From Chimonanthus salicifolius (lineage: Eukaryota > Streptophyta > Magnoliopsida > Laurales > Calycanthaceae): a DNA stretch of 64,000 bases. A program made the position numbers and the translations under genes. How positions within the stretch are numbered: position 1 is the stretch's first letter; the number at the start of each line of letters is the position of its first letter. The notes beneath the pieces are model-generated. The model saw nothing but the letters and a program-made list of their open reading frames with translations, was not told where the DNA came from and made no database searches. Below, piece after piece: positions 46,511 through 58,666 of the stretch. The stretch spans positions 23,491,043 through 23,555,042 of the forward strand of contig CM023539.1 of NCBI GenBank assembly GCA_013350335.1, written 5' to 3'.

Positions 46511-46800
46511 ATCAATATGTCTATCATAGGACCAACAAGTCTACTATAAGACCAATACGTCTACTATGCGACCAACATGTCTACCATAATACCAATACAT
46601 CTACCATGTGACCAACATGTCTAACATAATACAAATACGTATAATATGGGACCAACATGTCTAACATAAAATCAATACGCCTACTATGAGACCAACATGT
46701 CTACCATAATATCAATACGTCTACCATGGGACCAACATGTCTTACATAAGACCAATACGTCTACCATGAGACTAACATGTCTACCATAAGACCAACATCC
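46511..46800 (+). repeat. Minisatellite: 14 units of exactly 20 bp, alternating A and B types
   Basis: Units stay in strict 20-bp register from 46511 to 46790, with a half unit after. Odd units resemble ACCAATACGTCTACCATGNG and even units ACCAACATGTCTACCATAAN, giving a 40-bp higher-order unit repeated seven times. 20 is not a multiple of three and stops occur, so it is not coding. Confidence 0.95.
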
Positions 46801-48190
46801 GGGCATGAATCCAAACCACCATGGGAACCATCATCCATATGTATACACATCTATCCCTAGTAACACTATCTGTGAGTATAATCTATTCATGGGTATAAAC
46901 CATCTATGAATATAATCCCTCTATGGGTATAAATAATCCAGGGGCACATCATCTACCATGAGATCTTCTACAATCGAATGAATCACTATAATCATCAATA
47001 TCACGTGAAGGACACACCCATACCATGTCTCAATATAATCATCCTGTGAGGGACGTATCCATACCACGTCTCAATATAATCAAGTGACCTAGTTATATAC
47101 ATCTCAGTGCCAAAGTCTTCATCTGTCCATCTTAAGAATTTTCACAGTTCTCTAACCACTATAGGCTTTACTCGAGTAACAAACATATATGTCTCATCAT
47201 ATCGGGACTCCCAAGACATCATAACATCTTCGAGCCTCCTTCGAGGGATCCAACATCTAGCATTAGGGTCTATATTAGAGAAGGTATATCCCACCAATCC
47301 CTTTCTACCCTTCATATTTGCTTACATCATACATCATCCTTAATATAAATGGATGACACAATGTGTCTTTTGATCGAGCTGAGGCACAATGCTCTCAGTT
47401 GTCTACGTACCACAGAATGGATCAGATTAAGCGTACTTCATTATTTCCACATTTGGGTTGATATTGGGGAGTGGTCATACTTTTTACTTTGGGGAAATCA
47501 AATAAAGCTTTCTTAGCATTTACATTGCATTCCATGCATTCTCAATCATGCTAGCCCATCCCCATTGTAGCACAAGTTAATCCCCTTGGGCTCTAAGATA
47601 CTTGACATTAACTCACCCATATTACTTAGTCTAACCCTTTACCAAGTTCCTCTTCAAATCATGGAAATTCGTTCTACACATGGTTATGTCGATCTACCAC
47701 AACCATTATCAACATAGTACATATTAGTGATGTACACATCATCACATAATCCAAGCATGGCATTAAAATACATCATTCATGTTTATTAATGAGTTACCCA
47801 TTTAAAAATTCCAATTACAATCATGAGAATTCATTTAATACATACATTACTCGTAACCATACATAAGTATAAAAAGTTGTCAAGGCCCTACATTAACATC
47901 TTGGGCAATCTTGATTTATCATACTTTAACACATCACGAATCTATGAATTCTCAATTATAGTAAACATCTAATCATAGGGAACTTGGGAAACTCATACAT
48001 ATGTATCTGATACAATATATTCACATCAATCACATATAGGCATAAAGAGGTCAAACCATAACCTTACCCAACTATGCATTGGAATGTGCACAAGGCAACA
48101 TTCACTCAAACATATTATCAGATACCTTATGAGCATGAAATTTTACAAATATTCCCAATGTTCTAAGTGTATGGCATTCTCCAATTTTAC
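46801..48190. other. Intron sequence, no gene recognised
   Basis: It contains further short repetition (ACCATCTATGAATATAATCC, TATGGGTATAAATAATCC near 46870-46940; two copies of a CATACCA(T/C)GTCTCAATATAATCA phrase at 47015-47085). This may be part of a decayed LTR that includes the minisatellite. No coding signal. Confidence 0.45.
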
Positions 48191-49033
48191 CCAATGTTGT
48201 CAAACTCGAATCGTATCGAGATTGGTCTAGGTGTGTGAATCGTGAATCGAAAATCGTAAAATTGTACGATAAATATATCCTCTTATTCAACTCACTGTTC
48301 AACTCGAAAAATGTCATCAATCGTCCGATTTTTTCTAAAATCGCAGATCGTGCGATTCCAAACTCTTCAATCGCACCATCGTGCGATGTTGAAGAAATAG
48401 GAAGAAAAGGGAAAATGAGCAAAAAGAGGGGAAAAAAAATAGAGGGAAATCAGCAGAATAGGAAAGGACGTGCATGGGAAGATCGAAAGTCATCTTTTGA
48501 TTGCCTATTAAAGTCTAAAAAGATTGATAAATACCTAGCTCTCTTACTTGTGTTTCTTTCAAGCAAACAAAAAAAAACCCTTCTTCATCCATCGCTTCTC
48601 CTTCAAGCCATGGTGTCTGCTCTCTGTGGAAGTCCTTCAAGCCTTCAACAGTTCGAGATTTCAAGTTCGAGGTATGCTTCCCTCTTTTCTTCTTTTCCTC
48701 TTCTCGGTTTCCTCTGGTTTTCGCATTCCTCTGGTTTTGCTTTCCTCTTCTTGGCTACCTCTCTGGTTTCGCCTTCCTCTGGGTTCGCTTTCTCCTCCTC
48801 TCTGGTTTCACCGGTTTCGCTTTCCTCTTGTCCGTTCGGCTTTCTTCTTCTCGGCTTTCCTCCTCTATTTCATTTCGCATTAGTTGTTTATTTTTTATTT
48901 TTTGCAAACTTAGATATCCTAAGAGTGGAAGATATTTATCAAGTTGGTGTTAGGTGTGAGGGTCCTCGTACGAGGACATCGAAGTGGAAGAATCCTTTTA
49001 TCCGTGTGACTGTTGTTTACTTTTTTTACATAA

Positions 49034-49076
49034 ACAGTCCTCACACGAGTACAAGATACAGTTGTGTGAGGACTGT
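49034..49076. other. 13-bp-arm inverted repeat within the hAT element
   Basis: ACAGTCCTCACAC at 49034 and GTGTGAGGACTGT ending at 49076 are exact complements around a 17-bp loop. Related phrases (GTGTGAGGGTCCTCG near 48954) lie upstream. Role unknown. Confidence 0.8.
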
Positions 49077-49918
49077 AATGATTTTAATAAAATGTTTAAT
49101 TTAGAATACCATAGCATCTTATCAAAATAAATTATTATTTTTTACTATATTGACTATAAAAATAAGTTTTAATTGAAAAATATTTATATATTTATTTAAA
49201 TAAGTAGAACTGATAGTGCTTAAGTACTAATTGATTATACCGACTATAAAAATATTTTATTGAATATAGTATTTTTTACTATATTATAAAAGTATATTTT
49301 ATTAAACCAAATCAATTATTTTAAATCATTAAATGAACTATCTCTGCAGCCTGTTTGAATTTTTTTTAAGACTTAGACCTCATAATATTTCATATTATTA
49401 TTGTTCAATTACATTACCTCAATGCTAGATTAGAATAGAGTACCCAATCAAGAAGACTTAGACCTCGCATTATCTCATATTATTTCATATTATACAAAAA
49501 AATTGTCTCTATCAAAATAGTCCTTACTTTAATTTTGTAATGCATATTATTTCTAAGATAGAGATAATGAAAATTCTATGATTAATATTTTTTGTCTTTT
49601 TTTTTTTTTTTTTTTTGTGGATGATAAATGGATGTTTCTTAGAAATTTGTAAAGATTGTTAAAATGGTTCGAAGGCAATGGAAATGAGGGACAAGATGAA
49701 GCATGACAATTTTGCACTAGATTGGAACCGAACAATCATGTGCATGTACAATGCAACTATTGTTAAAAAAAAAATTGAGTGGTGGTATTTATCGAATGAA
49801 ACATCATAGTAAAAACAAAAAAAGACGTAGGGGCATGTCCTAAATGTCCCTAGTCGGTGACTCAAAAATGCCTTAAATTGATGGGGAATAATTTGGACAC
49901 AAAAAGAAGAAAAAAAGG

Positions 49919-52124
49919 ATGCACAACTGCAGGCTAGGAAGACCTGATTATTATTTTGATGATCAAGATCCAAAAGGGAAGGGACCGATGGAAAAAATTA
50001 TTAATGTAGATGATGATAAGAAACAAACAACTCTTAACAGAGTTTGGAAAAAAGAAGACAGAATCACAGTTTGCAAAGGCATTGCTCGTTTTTTCTATGC
50101 CAATGCACTCCCCTTCAATTTGGTGAAGAGTCCATTTTTCCAACCCATGTGTGAATTAATTGCAAGATATGGAATTGGGTTGAAAATTCCATCATATCAT
50201 GAGATGAGAAATACTTTACTCAAAAGTGAAGTTGAAGATGTGGAGAACATGTTGGAAAAGCATAGGAAAGAATGGACCTAAAAAAGGGTGCACAATAATG
50301 ACAGATGGTTGGACAGATGGAAAGAATCGGTCCATTACTAATTTTCTTATAAATAGTCCAATGGGGAGTGTATTTCTGAAAAGTGTTGACACATCTTCGA
50401 TCTACAAAAATGGATAGAACATGGCCAACCTTATAGATTCGGTCGTAGAAGAGATAAGTGTGGAAAATGTGGTGCAAATTGTTACTGATAACGCAACACC
50501 ATATGTAAAGGCTGGAAAAATCTTGATGGAGAAGGAAAAATTTATTTTGGACTCCATGTGCAACACATGGCCTTGAGCTCATGCTTGAAGATACAGGGAA
50601 AAGGAAATTGGAGTCATCTACTATTGCTGATGTAAAAGCAATTGCAAAATTCATTTATAACCATGGTGTGTTGCTAAACTTAACGAGAAAATTCACGAAC
50701 AATCGTGAGTTAGTTAGGCCGGCAATAACGAGATTTGCAACATGCTACATTACATTGAAAAACATACTGATATGCAGAGTTGGTCTACGAAAAATGTTTA
50801 GTTCGGACGAATGGGATAAAATGCCGCTGTCCAAGACTGAAGAGGGGAAAAAAGTGAATGATATAATTTTTAATAGTAAGTTTTGGAAACGTGTTCAATT
50901 TTGTACGAAGGTTGGAATGCCAATTGTAAAATTGCTTCAGCTAGTTGATGGAGAGGACAAGCCGGCAATGGGATACATATATGAGGGCATGGATCAAGCC
51001 AAGGAGAAAATTGCAAAGAGATTGAACAAATATGAAAGGAAATACATGCCATATTGGAAGTTGATAGATGCTCGTTGGAATGATCAACTCCACCATCCAT
51101 TGCATGCCACTGCATATTATTTGAATCCTTCTTTCCACTACGAAGAATCATTTTATCCTGATGCTGAAATTAAAAGAGGGCTAGTATACATGTCTTGATA
51201 AGTTGATTATAGACATAGATGACAGGATTAAAATCGATGAGCAATTGCTTGCATTCAGAACTGAAAGAGGATTCTTTGGGGATAACATGGCCAAACTAAC
51301 AAGGAAAAGAAAACAGCCAAGTATTTAATATTTAGTTATTTAATATTTACTTATTTAGTATCTAAACTTTCAATTTAATTTTTTAATTTATTATCTCATG
51401 TTTTATAGCCATTTGGTGGGAAGATTATGGAGAGGATACTAAAGAATTGCAACGTGCTTGCAATAAGGATTTTGAGTTTAACTTGCAGCGCAACGGGGTG
51501 TGAGTGGAATTGGGAGTGTGTTTGAACAAGTATGTTTTATTTTTAACTTTAAATAGATTAATGTCAATTTCTTAACATATGTTTAAGAAGTGAAGTTATT
51601 AATGTTTTGTGTTTTCTTTTATAGATTCATACAAGAGGAGAAATAGACTAGAGGCAAAGAGGATGAATGCCCTTGTATATGTAAATTACAATTTACAACT
51701 ACAAGTGAGACAGACATTAAGGAATTCAAAGTAAGATTATGATCCTATTTGCTTATCGGATGTGGAATCTGATGATGAATGGATCACGGAAAAGGAAGAT
51801 CCAACTCTTCCACAAGACAATTCTTGGTTGGATGCGGACGAGATGTTTAATGAGGAAGAGACTAATCTTAGAAAAGAAACGAGTAAGCATTTTAAAATCT
51901 AGAAGACCATTATATTATATTTAAAATTTAGAATGCACAATTTATAAAATATTTGAATTTTGTAATTAACAGGGGTTTATTCGAGAAAGTGAAAGAGCGC
52001 TGCAAGGAGAGGAAGAAAGCAGTTGAAGAAATTAGCGATAGGGAATGTAGCAGATGGAGGAGACACTTTACCTTCATCTTACTTGGATATTTTAGATGAC
52101 ATTGATGAGAATGATATTCTTTAG
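49919..52124 (+). pseudogene. hAT transposase (DUF659 / hAT C-terminal dimerisation type), broken
   Basis: From 49919 the text codes the region after a BED zinc finger (Q-T-T-L-N-R-V-W-K-K-E-D-R, P-S-Y-H-E-M-R-N-T-L-L), shifts frame near 50275 into G-C-T-I-M-T-D-G-W-T-D, has a TAG at 50415-50417, then V-V-Q-I-V-T-D-N-A. After stops near 50575 an open stretch to 51198 codes R-P-A-I-T-R-F-A-T, D-A-R-W-N-D-Q-L and A-Y-Y-L-N-P. The dimerisation region is split and partly deleted (L-T-C-S-A-T-G-C-E near 51480; R-R-N-R-L-E-A-K-R-M-N-A-L near 51630). The last frame ends near 52124. No BED finger is readable upstream. Acts in the nucleus to cut and join the element's ends. Confidence 0.85.
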
Positions 52125-53104
52125 AGTTCAGATGTTTTGTAATTTTGAATAATACAATTTTATGAATTATGATGATTTGAATGTTAGAATGTAAAAACTT
52201 AACTTCTAATACATTTTGATTTAAGTTTGCATTGGTACATTTTGTCATATACTTCATATCTTTGCATATTTACTCATATATTAAGAGGAATTGAACAAAT
52301 CCTCTTATTATTCTATGTCATTTTATATGTAATTATAGTATAAATAATAATTATAGCAAAAAAAATCAAAAATGTTAAAACTCTTACAATTCTACGATTC
52401 TACAGTTTACGATTTATGATTCAGACCCCTAAACCGATTCACGGTACGATTCAAGTTTGACAACATTGGTAAAGATGCACTCTTGCTATTTGGATGAACT
52501 ATGCATTCATGTCGATTGACCCTATTGCCCAATACTGGTGTATTTGTGTCCTTTACCTTATTTACGAGAAAAACTCAGTGTTCTGTTGCTTATGACCTTC
52601 CAAAATAATTCTGCGTAGGTTTCCACATTTGCTGATATGGAGGGAGACGAAACTTTCGATCAAGCACTACTGGGATATGCTGATGAAGCTGTGGAAGAAT
52701 GCATTTCTGATGATGATGTAATTCTGGTCAAAGGAACAAAAACAGCAAGTGCAGTGAGTGTCAAACTTGTTAGAATTATGATGTCAAACTAAAAAGATTT
52801 CCATATATTTTTAAACTTCACAGTATTTTTGTTTTACCTGTTATTTAGGTTTCATTAATTCTTAGAGGTGCAAATGACTATATGCCAAATGAGATGGAGC
52901 GGTCTTTGCATGATGCTTTGTGCATTGTCAAGAGAACTCGAGTCCAATGTTGTAAGTACTGGCATCTATTAAACTTTACATTATGACATTTGTACTCGAA
53001 CTACTGGTTATCTTCTTCATACTACGCAGGGTAATCATGTTTTAAATTTTAGCAAGTTTTTTAAGAATTTTATCAGTTAGGACTTAAAAGTTCTATATAA
53101 ATTG

Positions 53105-53290
53105 TAACCTCTCATCCCCTCGCTTATGTTCTTGAGCTTAAAACTTCACCCATAATATGCACGGGGGCACACACAAACATATAATATACATAGGGGCGGA
53201 CACACACGGGCACGGGCAATGTGTGCACACGTACATTATGCACGGGGGCAGACACATACATACACATTTGGTAAACTACACACAGAGATA
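53105..53290. repeat. CA/GGGGC-rich low-complexity tract
   Basis: Loose repeats of ATGCACGGGGGCA(C/G)ACACA (near 53156 and 53240) mixed with CACACA runs, immediately before a solo LTR. No coding support. Confidence 0.7.
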
Positions 53291-53293
53291 TAT

Positions 53294-53703
53294 TGATGCG
53301 GGAGCACATCTGCAACTAGACAGGAAGAAGAAGATATGCACGTAGCTAGACATGAGAAGAAGAAAGGACAAAGATAGGAAAAAGGGCTATGCCTTCAATT
53401 TTTTCATTCAATATTCATCGTTGGGTGTTCTTTCTCAACCCATTACATAGCTTTATATATATAAAAAAAAAAAAAAAACGAAAGAAGAAAATCTAGAAAT
53501 AAACCTAGGGATTAGAATCCCACACACACTAGGAAACTTCCTGATTTATTCTAAACGAATATAACAACTTCTAATCTTATCTTAGACTCCTAAACCAACA
53601 AGGAAAGCCACCGACCTGGCTTCCTTACGAGGACTCCGAAAATAAAAATAGTAAAATACGGAAATAGTAAATACTCTATGTAAGTTGTGTGCCCCCTACA
53701 TCA
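53294..53703 (-). mobile_element. Solo LTR of family N, minus strand
   Basis: On the minus strand it starts TGATGTAGGGGGCACAC and ends GCATCA, 410 bp, matching family N LTRs (413 and 409 bp) in ends, length and middle phrases (GGAGTCTAAGATAAGATTAG). TATAT flanks both sides (53289-53293 and 53704-53708), though this is weak evidence in AT-rich DNA. Confidence 0.8.
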
Positions 53704-54557
53704 TATATAATATGTAGAGACACATATATCCAGGTTTGATAGACCATAACTTTTTCTCTTTAAAAGGGTGTTGACCTTACCAAGATTTTAGAAGTGGATG
53801 AAATCACATGCTTGCACTATAGATGTAAAATATTCTGCCTTACTTAAGCTACTATAAGTATATGATGGACTATGATATGAAGTTGATGATATGCTCTTAA
53901 ATGGATGGGCTTGTGCCTAAATGTCGCTCTAGCTGGTTGCAATTGCCAGCAGCAGTTAACCCACTTACCTGAAATGCCAGTTTTATTCTATCAAATCCAC
54001 TACTTATTGTATTAAACAATTAGCTTGCAGCAAATAATAGCTCCTTTTGCTAAAGTGGTTTCCCAATAGTATAGGCAAAACACCATTTCAGTAGGGAGTT
54101 TCTTGTGTACATCTAAAAACATCATATCAAGGTGTACTTTGGCCGGCTGAATTTCAAAAGAGTCATCTAATTGGCTCTCCATCGTGACATGGATCTGAAC
54201 AAGCTGAAATTGTGTAGTAAGCTATGGGGTATGCAAGAAGCCCTCTTCAATCTGCACAAGTGGCCTGGTGGGGCCTACATGGATAGGAGCCAAGGAGTGG
54301 GGTGGGGTCCATTTGAAAGGTATTCTCTAGATGACGCTTCTTATAAAAAAGAAAGTCCATTGGATTTTAAAAGCTATGATTTCTAAGGGTCCCAAAATCA
54401 ACCGTAAAAATGGGGGCAGTTTTGGATGGATTTTAATACAACAGTGAGATCAGCTCAAAATTGGTTTAAATTGGGGTAGGGATCCAATTTACGGGGTAGG
54501 GTATGTTATAGGATATGGTGTTCCACATTTTACACATGTGGGTTGACTTTTTGATAT
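53704..54557. other. Intron 12 sequence, no gene recognised
   Basis: Plain AT-rich sequence; the frame at 54171-54386 matches nothing known to me. Confidence 0.45.
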
Positions 54558-54767
54558 TGTTAGATATCATTGGTTGTAAATGATTGTAAGTGATTTTTCT
54601 TTCCTTTTTTCCTTGTCTTGATTGGCTTTCCGTACTCTTTATATACATATCCTCCTCTGTTAGAAAAAATTGAACAATACAATGCACATAGAATTTTCTC
54701 TTTTCTTCCCTTTTCCTCCATCTTTCTTTCTCTTCTCCCTAATTTCATTGCAACATGGTAACAGCCA
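54558..54767 (+). mobile_element. Copia LTR with primer site (5' fragment)
   Basis: TGTTAGATATCATTGG at 54558 to TTCATTGCAACA at 54755 gives a 198-bp LTR with a TATA-like stretch (TTTATATACATAT near 54639). It is followed at once by TGGTAACAGCC, a copia-type primer site. The downstream 54768-55737 part shows no readable gag and no second LTR, so the element is truncated. Confidence 0.65.
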
Positions 54768-55737
54768 AGTTCAATTTATGAATTTTCCTTCTACTCTCGC
54801 CATTTTTGGTATTTTTCAACTTTCTGTGGCTTCTGGTATACCTCCCTTCGTCTCCTTTCTTAGTTGAATCATCTCCTTGATGGATTCACTATTTTTTTTT
54901 TTTCAAACTGCAGAAGATGAAAACGACAATTCCAAGAATAGCTTTACTGTTCACATTCGATCCATACAGATACTGTTCATTGGTGCTCGAAACCCCACAA
55001 CTCTAATCATTTTTGGATCCTCCTTCCATCCACCCAGTCGATCCTAGGGTTTGGTGCCTTAAGGGGCCCCTTATCTGCATTTTTCTTATCGCACTGGGGA
55101 CGTCTCGGAACTGTATTTTTTCACATTTGAGCTTCGGATCTACTACAAGGGGCTTTGTTTCTCCTCGAAACCAACGCTAATGGAGTCTCCTAGGGCCCTA
55201 GTCTTGATCTCCTCTACATCTTCCACATTACGTGATCTGTGAGGCCCATTTTTTGCTCATACATTGTCACTACTGCTTTTATCCATCTTGAATCTGTTTT
55301 TTCTTCCAGATTTTGTTCCGATATAAAGTCTTCGGGACTGGATTAACATTAAATCCACTTCTATCTAGTTGTCTTTGGCCTCTTTTCATTAATGTGGTAG
55401 AAAAGACGACAGAGAAAACAAGCGAAGCCACCGAAGTGCAGTTCCCTATTTCTAGACCACCCCAAATACAGAGCTGAGATGTAGCCATCAATTTCCTTTT
55501 CAAGAAAAAATGGTCAAGGCATCAATTTCCCCAAAATATTCAAATTACTTGTGATTGGAGTAGCTTGTTTTAACTGAGAATGTTACTGGAAACTTGTTCT
55601 GTAAGAGAGTGGACTGCTGGAAATGCTCTATGGATGGATGAATTTATTGGTTTTTTTTTTAATTGATGCAGGACTATTGGAAATGCTTTTCAAGATGGAT
55701 GAATTGATTGGTTTTTATTTTTGTGTGGATGATGCAG
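54768..55737. other. Rest of intron 12, no gene recognised
   Basis: Probably decayed copia leader at first. A local duplication (GACTATTGGAAATGCT / GACTGCTGGAAATGCT with GATGGATGAATT(T)ATTGG) occurs near 55610 and 55672. Confidence 0.45.
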
Positions 55738-56211
55738 GTAGTTGCTGGTTGTGGTGCAGTTGAGGCTGCGTTGTCTGTGTTCTTGGAGAACCTTGCTACT
55801 ACTTTAGGATCTTGAGAACAGCTGGCTATCGCCGAGTTTGCTGAATCTCTTCTAATTATACCAAAGGTAGTGATTGATTGGTTTTGTAATTTTTTCTCTT
55901 GCTATTCTTTTACAAATTTTCAAGCATTTACCCCGTTGGGTTGCAGGTTCTTGCTGTAAATGCTGCAAAGGATGCAACTGAACTAGTTGCAACACTACGG
56001 GCTTATCACCATACTGCACAGTCAAAAGCAAATAAGCAGCATCTTTCAAGGTACTGTATGACAGTACTATGCTTTCATATCTGCTTTTTTATGGTCCAGT
56101 GAGAAAATCGGCATTTGCTTTGTAATTAAGCAACTCTTCATTGATTTGCAGCATGGGACTGGACCTGTCGAAGGGAACTATTCGTAACAACTTGGAAGCT
56201 GGAGTTATTGA

Positions 56212-56516
56212 TGTTGGGTTTGGCTCAAAAGGCCAACATTAAGTTGGGCCCATTGGGCCTAAATTCTCTTGTAAACTCATCATATATAAGGGTAAGTTAT
56301 TCTCCTTACAGTTGAGCTGAGAAAGATTTCTCTGTGTCAAGCAGAGGAGAGACTATGGAGAGATTTATTGTAGCACCCTGTTCTTTATCTTCTTCATATT
56401 GAAATGAGCAATCGCTCCGTGGACGTAGCCTTCGGGTGAACCACGTAAAATCCTGTGTCTCTTGTGTGGTTGCTTGATCTTGTGATGTGTGATTTTGCAT
56501 TTCATATTTCATTACA
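56212..56516 (+). repeat. 5' LTR of the Tork-like copia
   Basis: It has TG...CA ends. ATATATAAGG near 56284 is a possible TATA box. The 3' copy at 61903-62206 is nearly the same length. Confidence 0.95.
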
Positions 56517-56530
56517 ATTGGTATCAGAGC

Positions 56531-57808
56531 CAAGATCGTCAGATCGTCGGATTCGTCGAGGATCTTCGGGCAGAAATCACACAGATTTGGATCAGCATCT
56601 GTACCAGTTCTCGACTGGAAAGGGATTTCATCTACAGCAGAGCATCCGTGCTTTCCATCGATACTGTTTGTTGATGGAAGACTCTGCTTCCATAAGGTAC
56701 GGCTGAAATGAAGCCAGAACGGATTGCTGTTCGAAGGAAGAAAGCAGCAGCAGGCTGATAGCCAGCTGCAAAAGGGGACAAATTCGCACACAGCCAGCAG
56801 CATGTCTGATTGCAAAGCATGACTCAAGCGTGTGCAGGCCTTCTTTCGCCACCGCCATACAAGCTGAGAATAAGCTGTATCGAGGGTGGTAATCAATCTA
56901 GCCAGCACAATGCGTCCGAGGCTCTCTCTCTCTCATGAGCGTCAATCTGCAGAGAACAGGGACTAACCTGCGTTTCCAGATCAGTCAGCACTCAGCAGTA
57001 GAACTAGCGAGAAAGACAAAGGGGCAGCCATCGCCCCATCTTTCCTAGCAGATCTGAGAGGTGGCGTCCGCAGAGAACTCAGATAGTGAGCAGCTGCAGC
57101 CAAATCGGAGCGGCACAGCAGGCGGGAGCAGATCTCGAACACAGGCCAACGCAGTTGGGTTTTGCAGAGAACCCAGCGCCGAAACCTAGTTGGTTTCAGC
57201 GAATCAAATCGGGGCATCTATGCTCCAGGTTGCAGTGAAGATCCAGATCTGACTTCTCAGACCAGGTCAGAGAGAAAAGGGCCAGCAAGAAGAAGGTTTT
57301 CCAACTCAGACTGCCGGATAGATTTAATCTCCGGCGAGCAGAACAGATCAGATTGGGCCCAGCGATGCAGCAAGAGCAGATCTCAGCATCTCAGATCGGT
57401 GGTGCAGCCAGCAGAGGCTGATCTCTGTAGATGCATTTCAACACTTGAAGAGAAAAATCCTTGCACACTAAGTGTTTGTGAAATTGCCTCAGTGAAGTCA
57501 AAGAGCAGTCGCACACCAAGTGTTTGGTGATTTGCCTCATTGAAAAAGATCGTCCCAAGTTTGCAGCAAGCAAACAACAGTGCTACAGTTCAACCACTAA
57601 GTGTTCGACAGATTATCCACAGGGCTTAGAGCAGTCAAAACCAACAGGCAAAATCAACGGTCCAGATTGTTTCGCAGTTTTCAGAGTCATACAGACTCGG
57701 AATTCAGATCCGTCTTCGCCAGTGCGCTCACAGTGACGAGATCTATGCGGTGACCGGAGTAGATTACTGTTTTGAACTTGAAGCACAGAGCTCTCTTCAA
57801 TCCAGACA
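56531..57808 (+). other. Leader between primer site and gag of the Tork-like copia
   Basis: About 1.3 kb, rich in CAG and GCAG (for example near 56740-56800 and 57400). It contains the phrase CAC(A/C)(C/A)(T/C)AAGTGTTTG two or three times near 57468-57610. Frames on either strand here are not supported as genes. Confidence 0.7.
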
Positions 57809-58666
57809 ATGACATCAATGGGATCAATTGGAGGCATCAAATTTGAAGTTGACAAATTCGTTGGTCGAGGTAACCTTGGATTATGGCAGTTGAGGATGAC
57901 ATACATTCTGATACACCAGGACTTTGATGTAGCATTGTCAGGCAAAGATAAAAAGCGAGTGGAGATGAAAGATGCAGAGTGGACAAGAGTTGACAAGAAG
58001 GCAGTTAGCCTCATTCAACTTTATATCTCTGACGAAGTGTTGTACAACGTCATGGAGGAGAAGACTGCAAAGGACCTATGGGAAAAGCTTGAGCAGCTCT
58101 ACATGGGTAAGTCGTTGTCAAACAAGCTTCACTTGAAGAAGCAACTATTTGGGTTGAAGATGGCCGAAGGGTATGATGTGTTGGAGCACATGAACACATT
58201 CAACCGGATAATCAGTGAACTGTCGAGGCTAGAGGCTAAGTTCACCGATGAAGACAAGTCTATGATATTGTTGACCTCTCTCCCAGACTCTTATGATCAT
58301 TTTGTGACTACCTTGTTATATGGAAAGGAGACTGTCAAGCTTGATGAGGTTACTCAAGCGATCATCTCCAATGAAGCAAGGAAGAAGTCCACTAGAAGCG
58401 ACTCACATGCAGAGGCTCTTCTAATGCAAGGAGGATTCAGTGATCGTGGCAGGACTCGGGATAAGAGTAGGACACAAAGACACAACTCCAAATCAAAGTC
58501 AAGAGGCAAAGACTCAGGAAAGTGCTACTACTATGGCAAGAAGGGACATTGGAAGAAGGATTGCCGAAAGCTCAAGGCGAAGAACACAGATGGGAAGGAG
58601 GCTGACAAGACTGGCACAGCCGGTGTCGCTTCACAACACGAAGCAGGTATTCTATCTGTCTCGTAA
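57809..58666 (+). CDS. Copia gag (UBN2 plus CCHC knuckle)
   Basis: 286 codons, open. It begins [17 protein letters not shown] with W-Q-L-R-M, then the UBN2 capsid region ([29 protein letters not shown]). Near residue 230-245 is [14 protein letters not shown], where the second Cys of the CCHC knuckle reads Tyr, as in the chromovirus gag at 31511. It ends at TAA 58664-58666; the family normally reads on into protease, so a small frameshift sits near the end. It would form the particle in the cytoplasm. Confidence 0.85.
   Translation: MTSMGSIGGIKFEVDKFVGRGNLGLWQLRMTYILIHQDFDVALSGKDKKRVEMKDAEWTRVDKKAVSLIQLYISDEVLYNVMEEKTAKDLWEKLEQLYMGKSLSNKLHLKKQLFGLKMAEGYDVLEHMNTFNRIISELSRLEAKFTDEDKSMILLTSLPDSYDHFVTTLLYGKETVKLDEVTQAIISNEARKKSTRSDSHAEALLMQGGFSDRGRTRDKSRTQRHNSKSKSRGKDSGKCYYYGKKGHWKKDCRKLKAKNTDGKEADKTGTAGVASQHEAGILSVS

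Larger units (their letters stand above)
48191..52469 (+). mobile_element. hAT-type DNA transposon (4.3 kb)
   Basis: Terminal inverted repeats of 25 bp with one mismatch bound it: CCAATGTTGTCAAACTCGAA at 48191 and its complement ending at 52469. Similarity between the two ends continues inward for about 70 bp, with repeated GAATCGT-like subterminal motifs. A broken hAT transposase gene lies inside on the plus strand. I could not see an 8-bp target duplication, so the outermost border may be off by a few bases. It sits in the intron where the missing CCT1 exon should be. Confidence 0.85.
52619..56050 (+). pseudogene. CCT1 pseudogene exons 11-14 (numbering allows for one lost exon)
   Basis: 52619-52753 codes S-T-F-A-D-M-E-G-D-E-T-F-D and I-L-V-K-G-T-K-T. 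52849-52951 codes L-I-L-R-G-A-N-D-Y-M and loses two bases after K-R-T. 55738-55866 codes V-V-A-G-C-G-A-V-E-A with Gly-to-Cys in the usual G-G-G-A-V-E, and has TGA for Arg in L-G-S-R-E-Q. 55947-56050 (V-L-A-V-N-A-A-K-D-A-T-E-L-V) is intact. Confidence 0.93.

Noticed and set aside
48235..49104. A 289-codon open frame upstream of the hAT transposase.
   Set aside because: It starts in the subterminal repeats, is Ser/Leu/Phe-rich from CT-rich DNA, and has no recognisable domain or BED finger. Probably chance.
56306..56908. A 200-codon minus-strand frame.
   Set aside because: It overlaps the copia LTR and leader in antisense and has no domain. A shadow frame.
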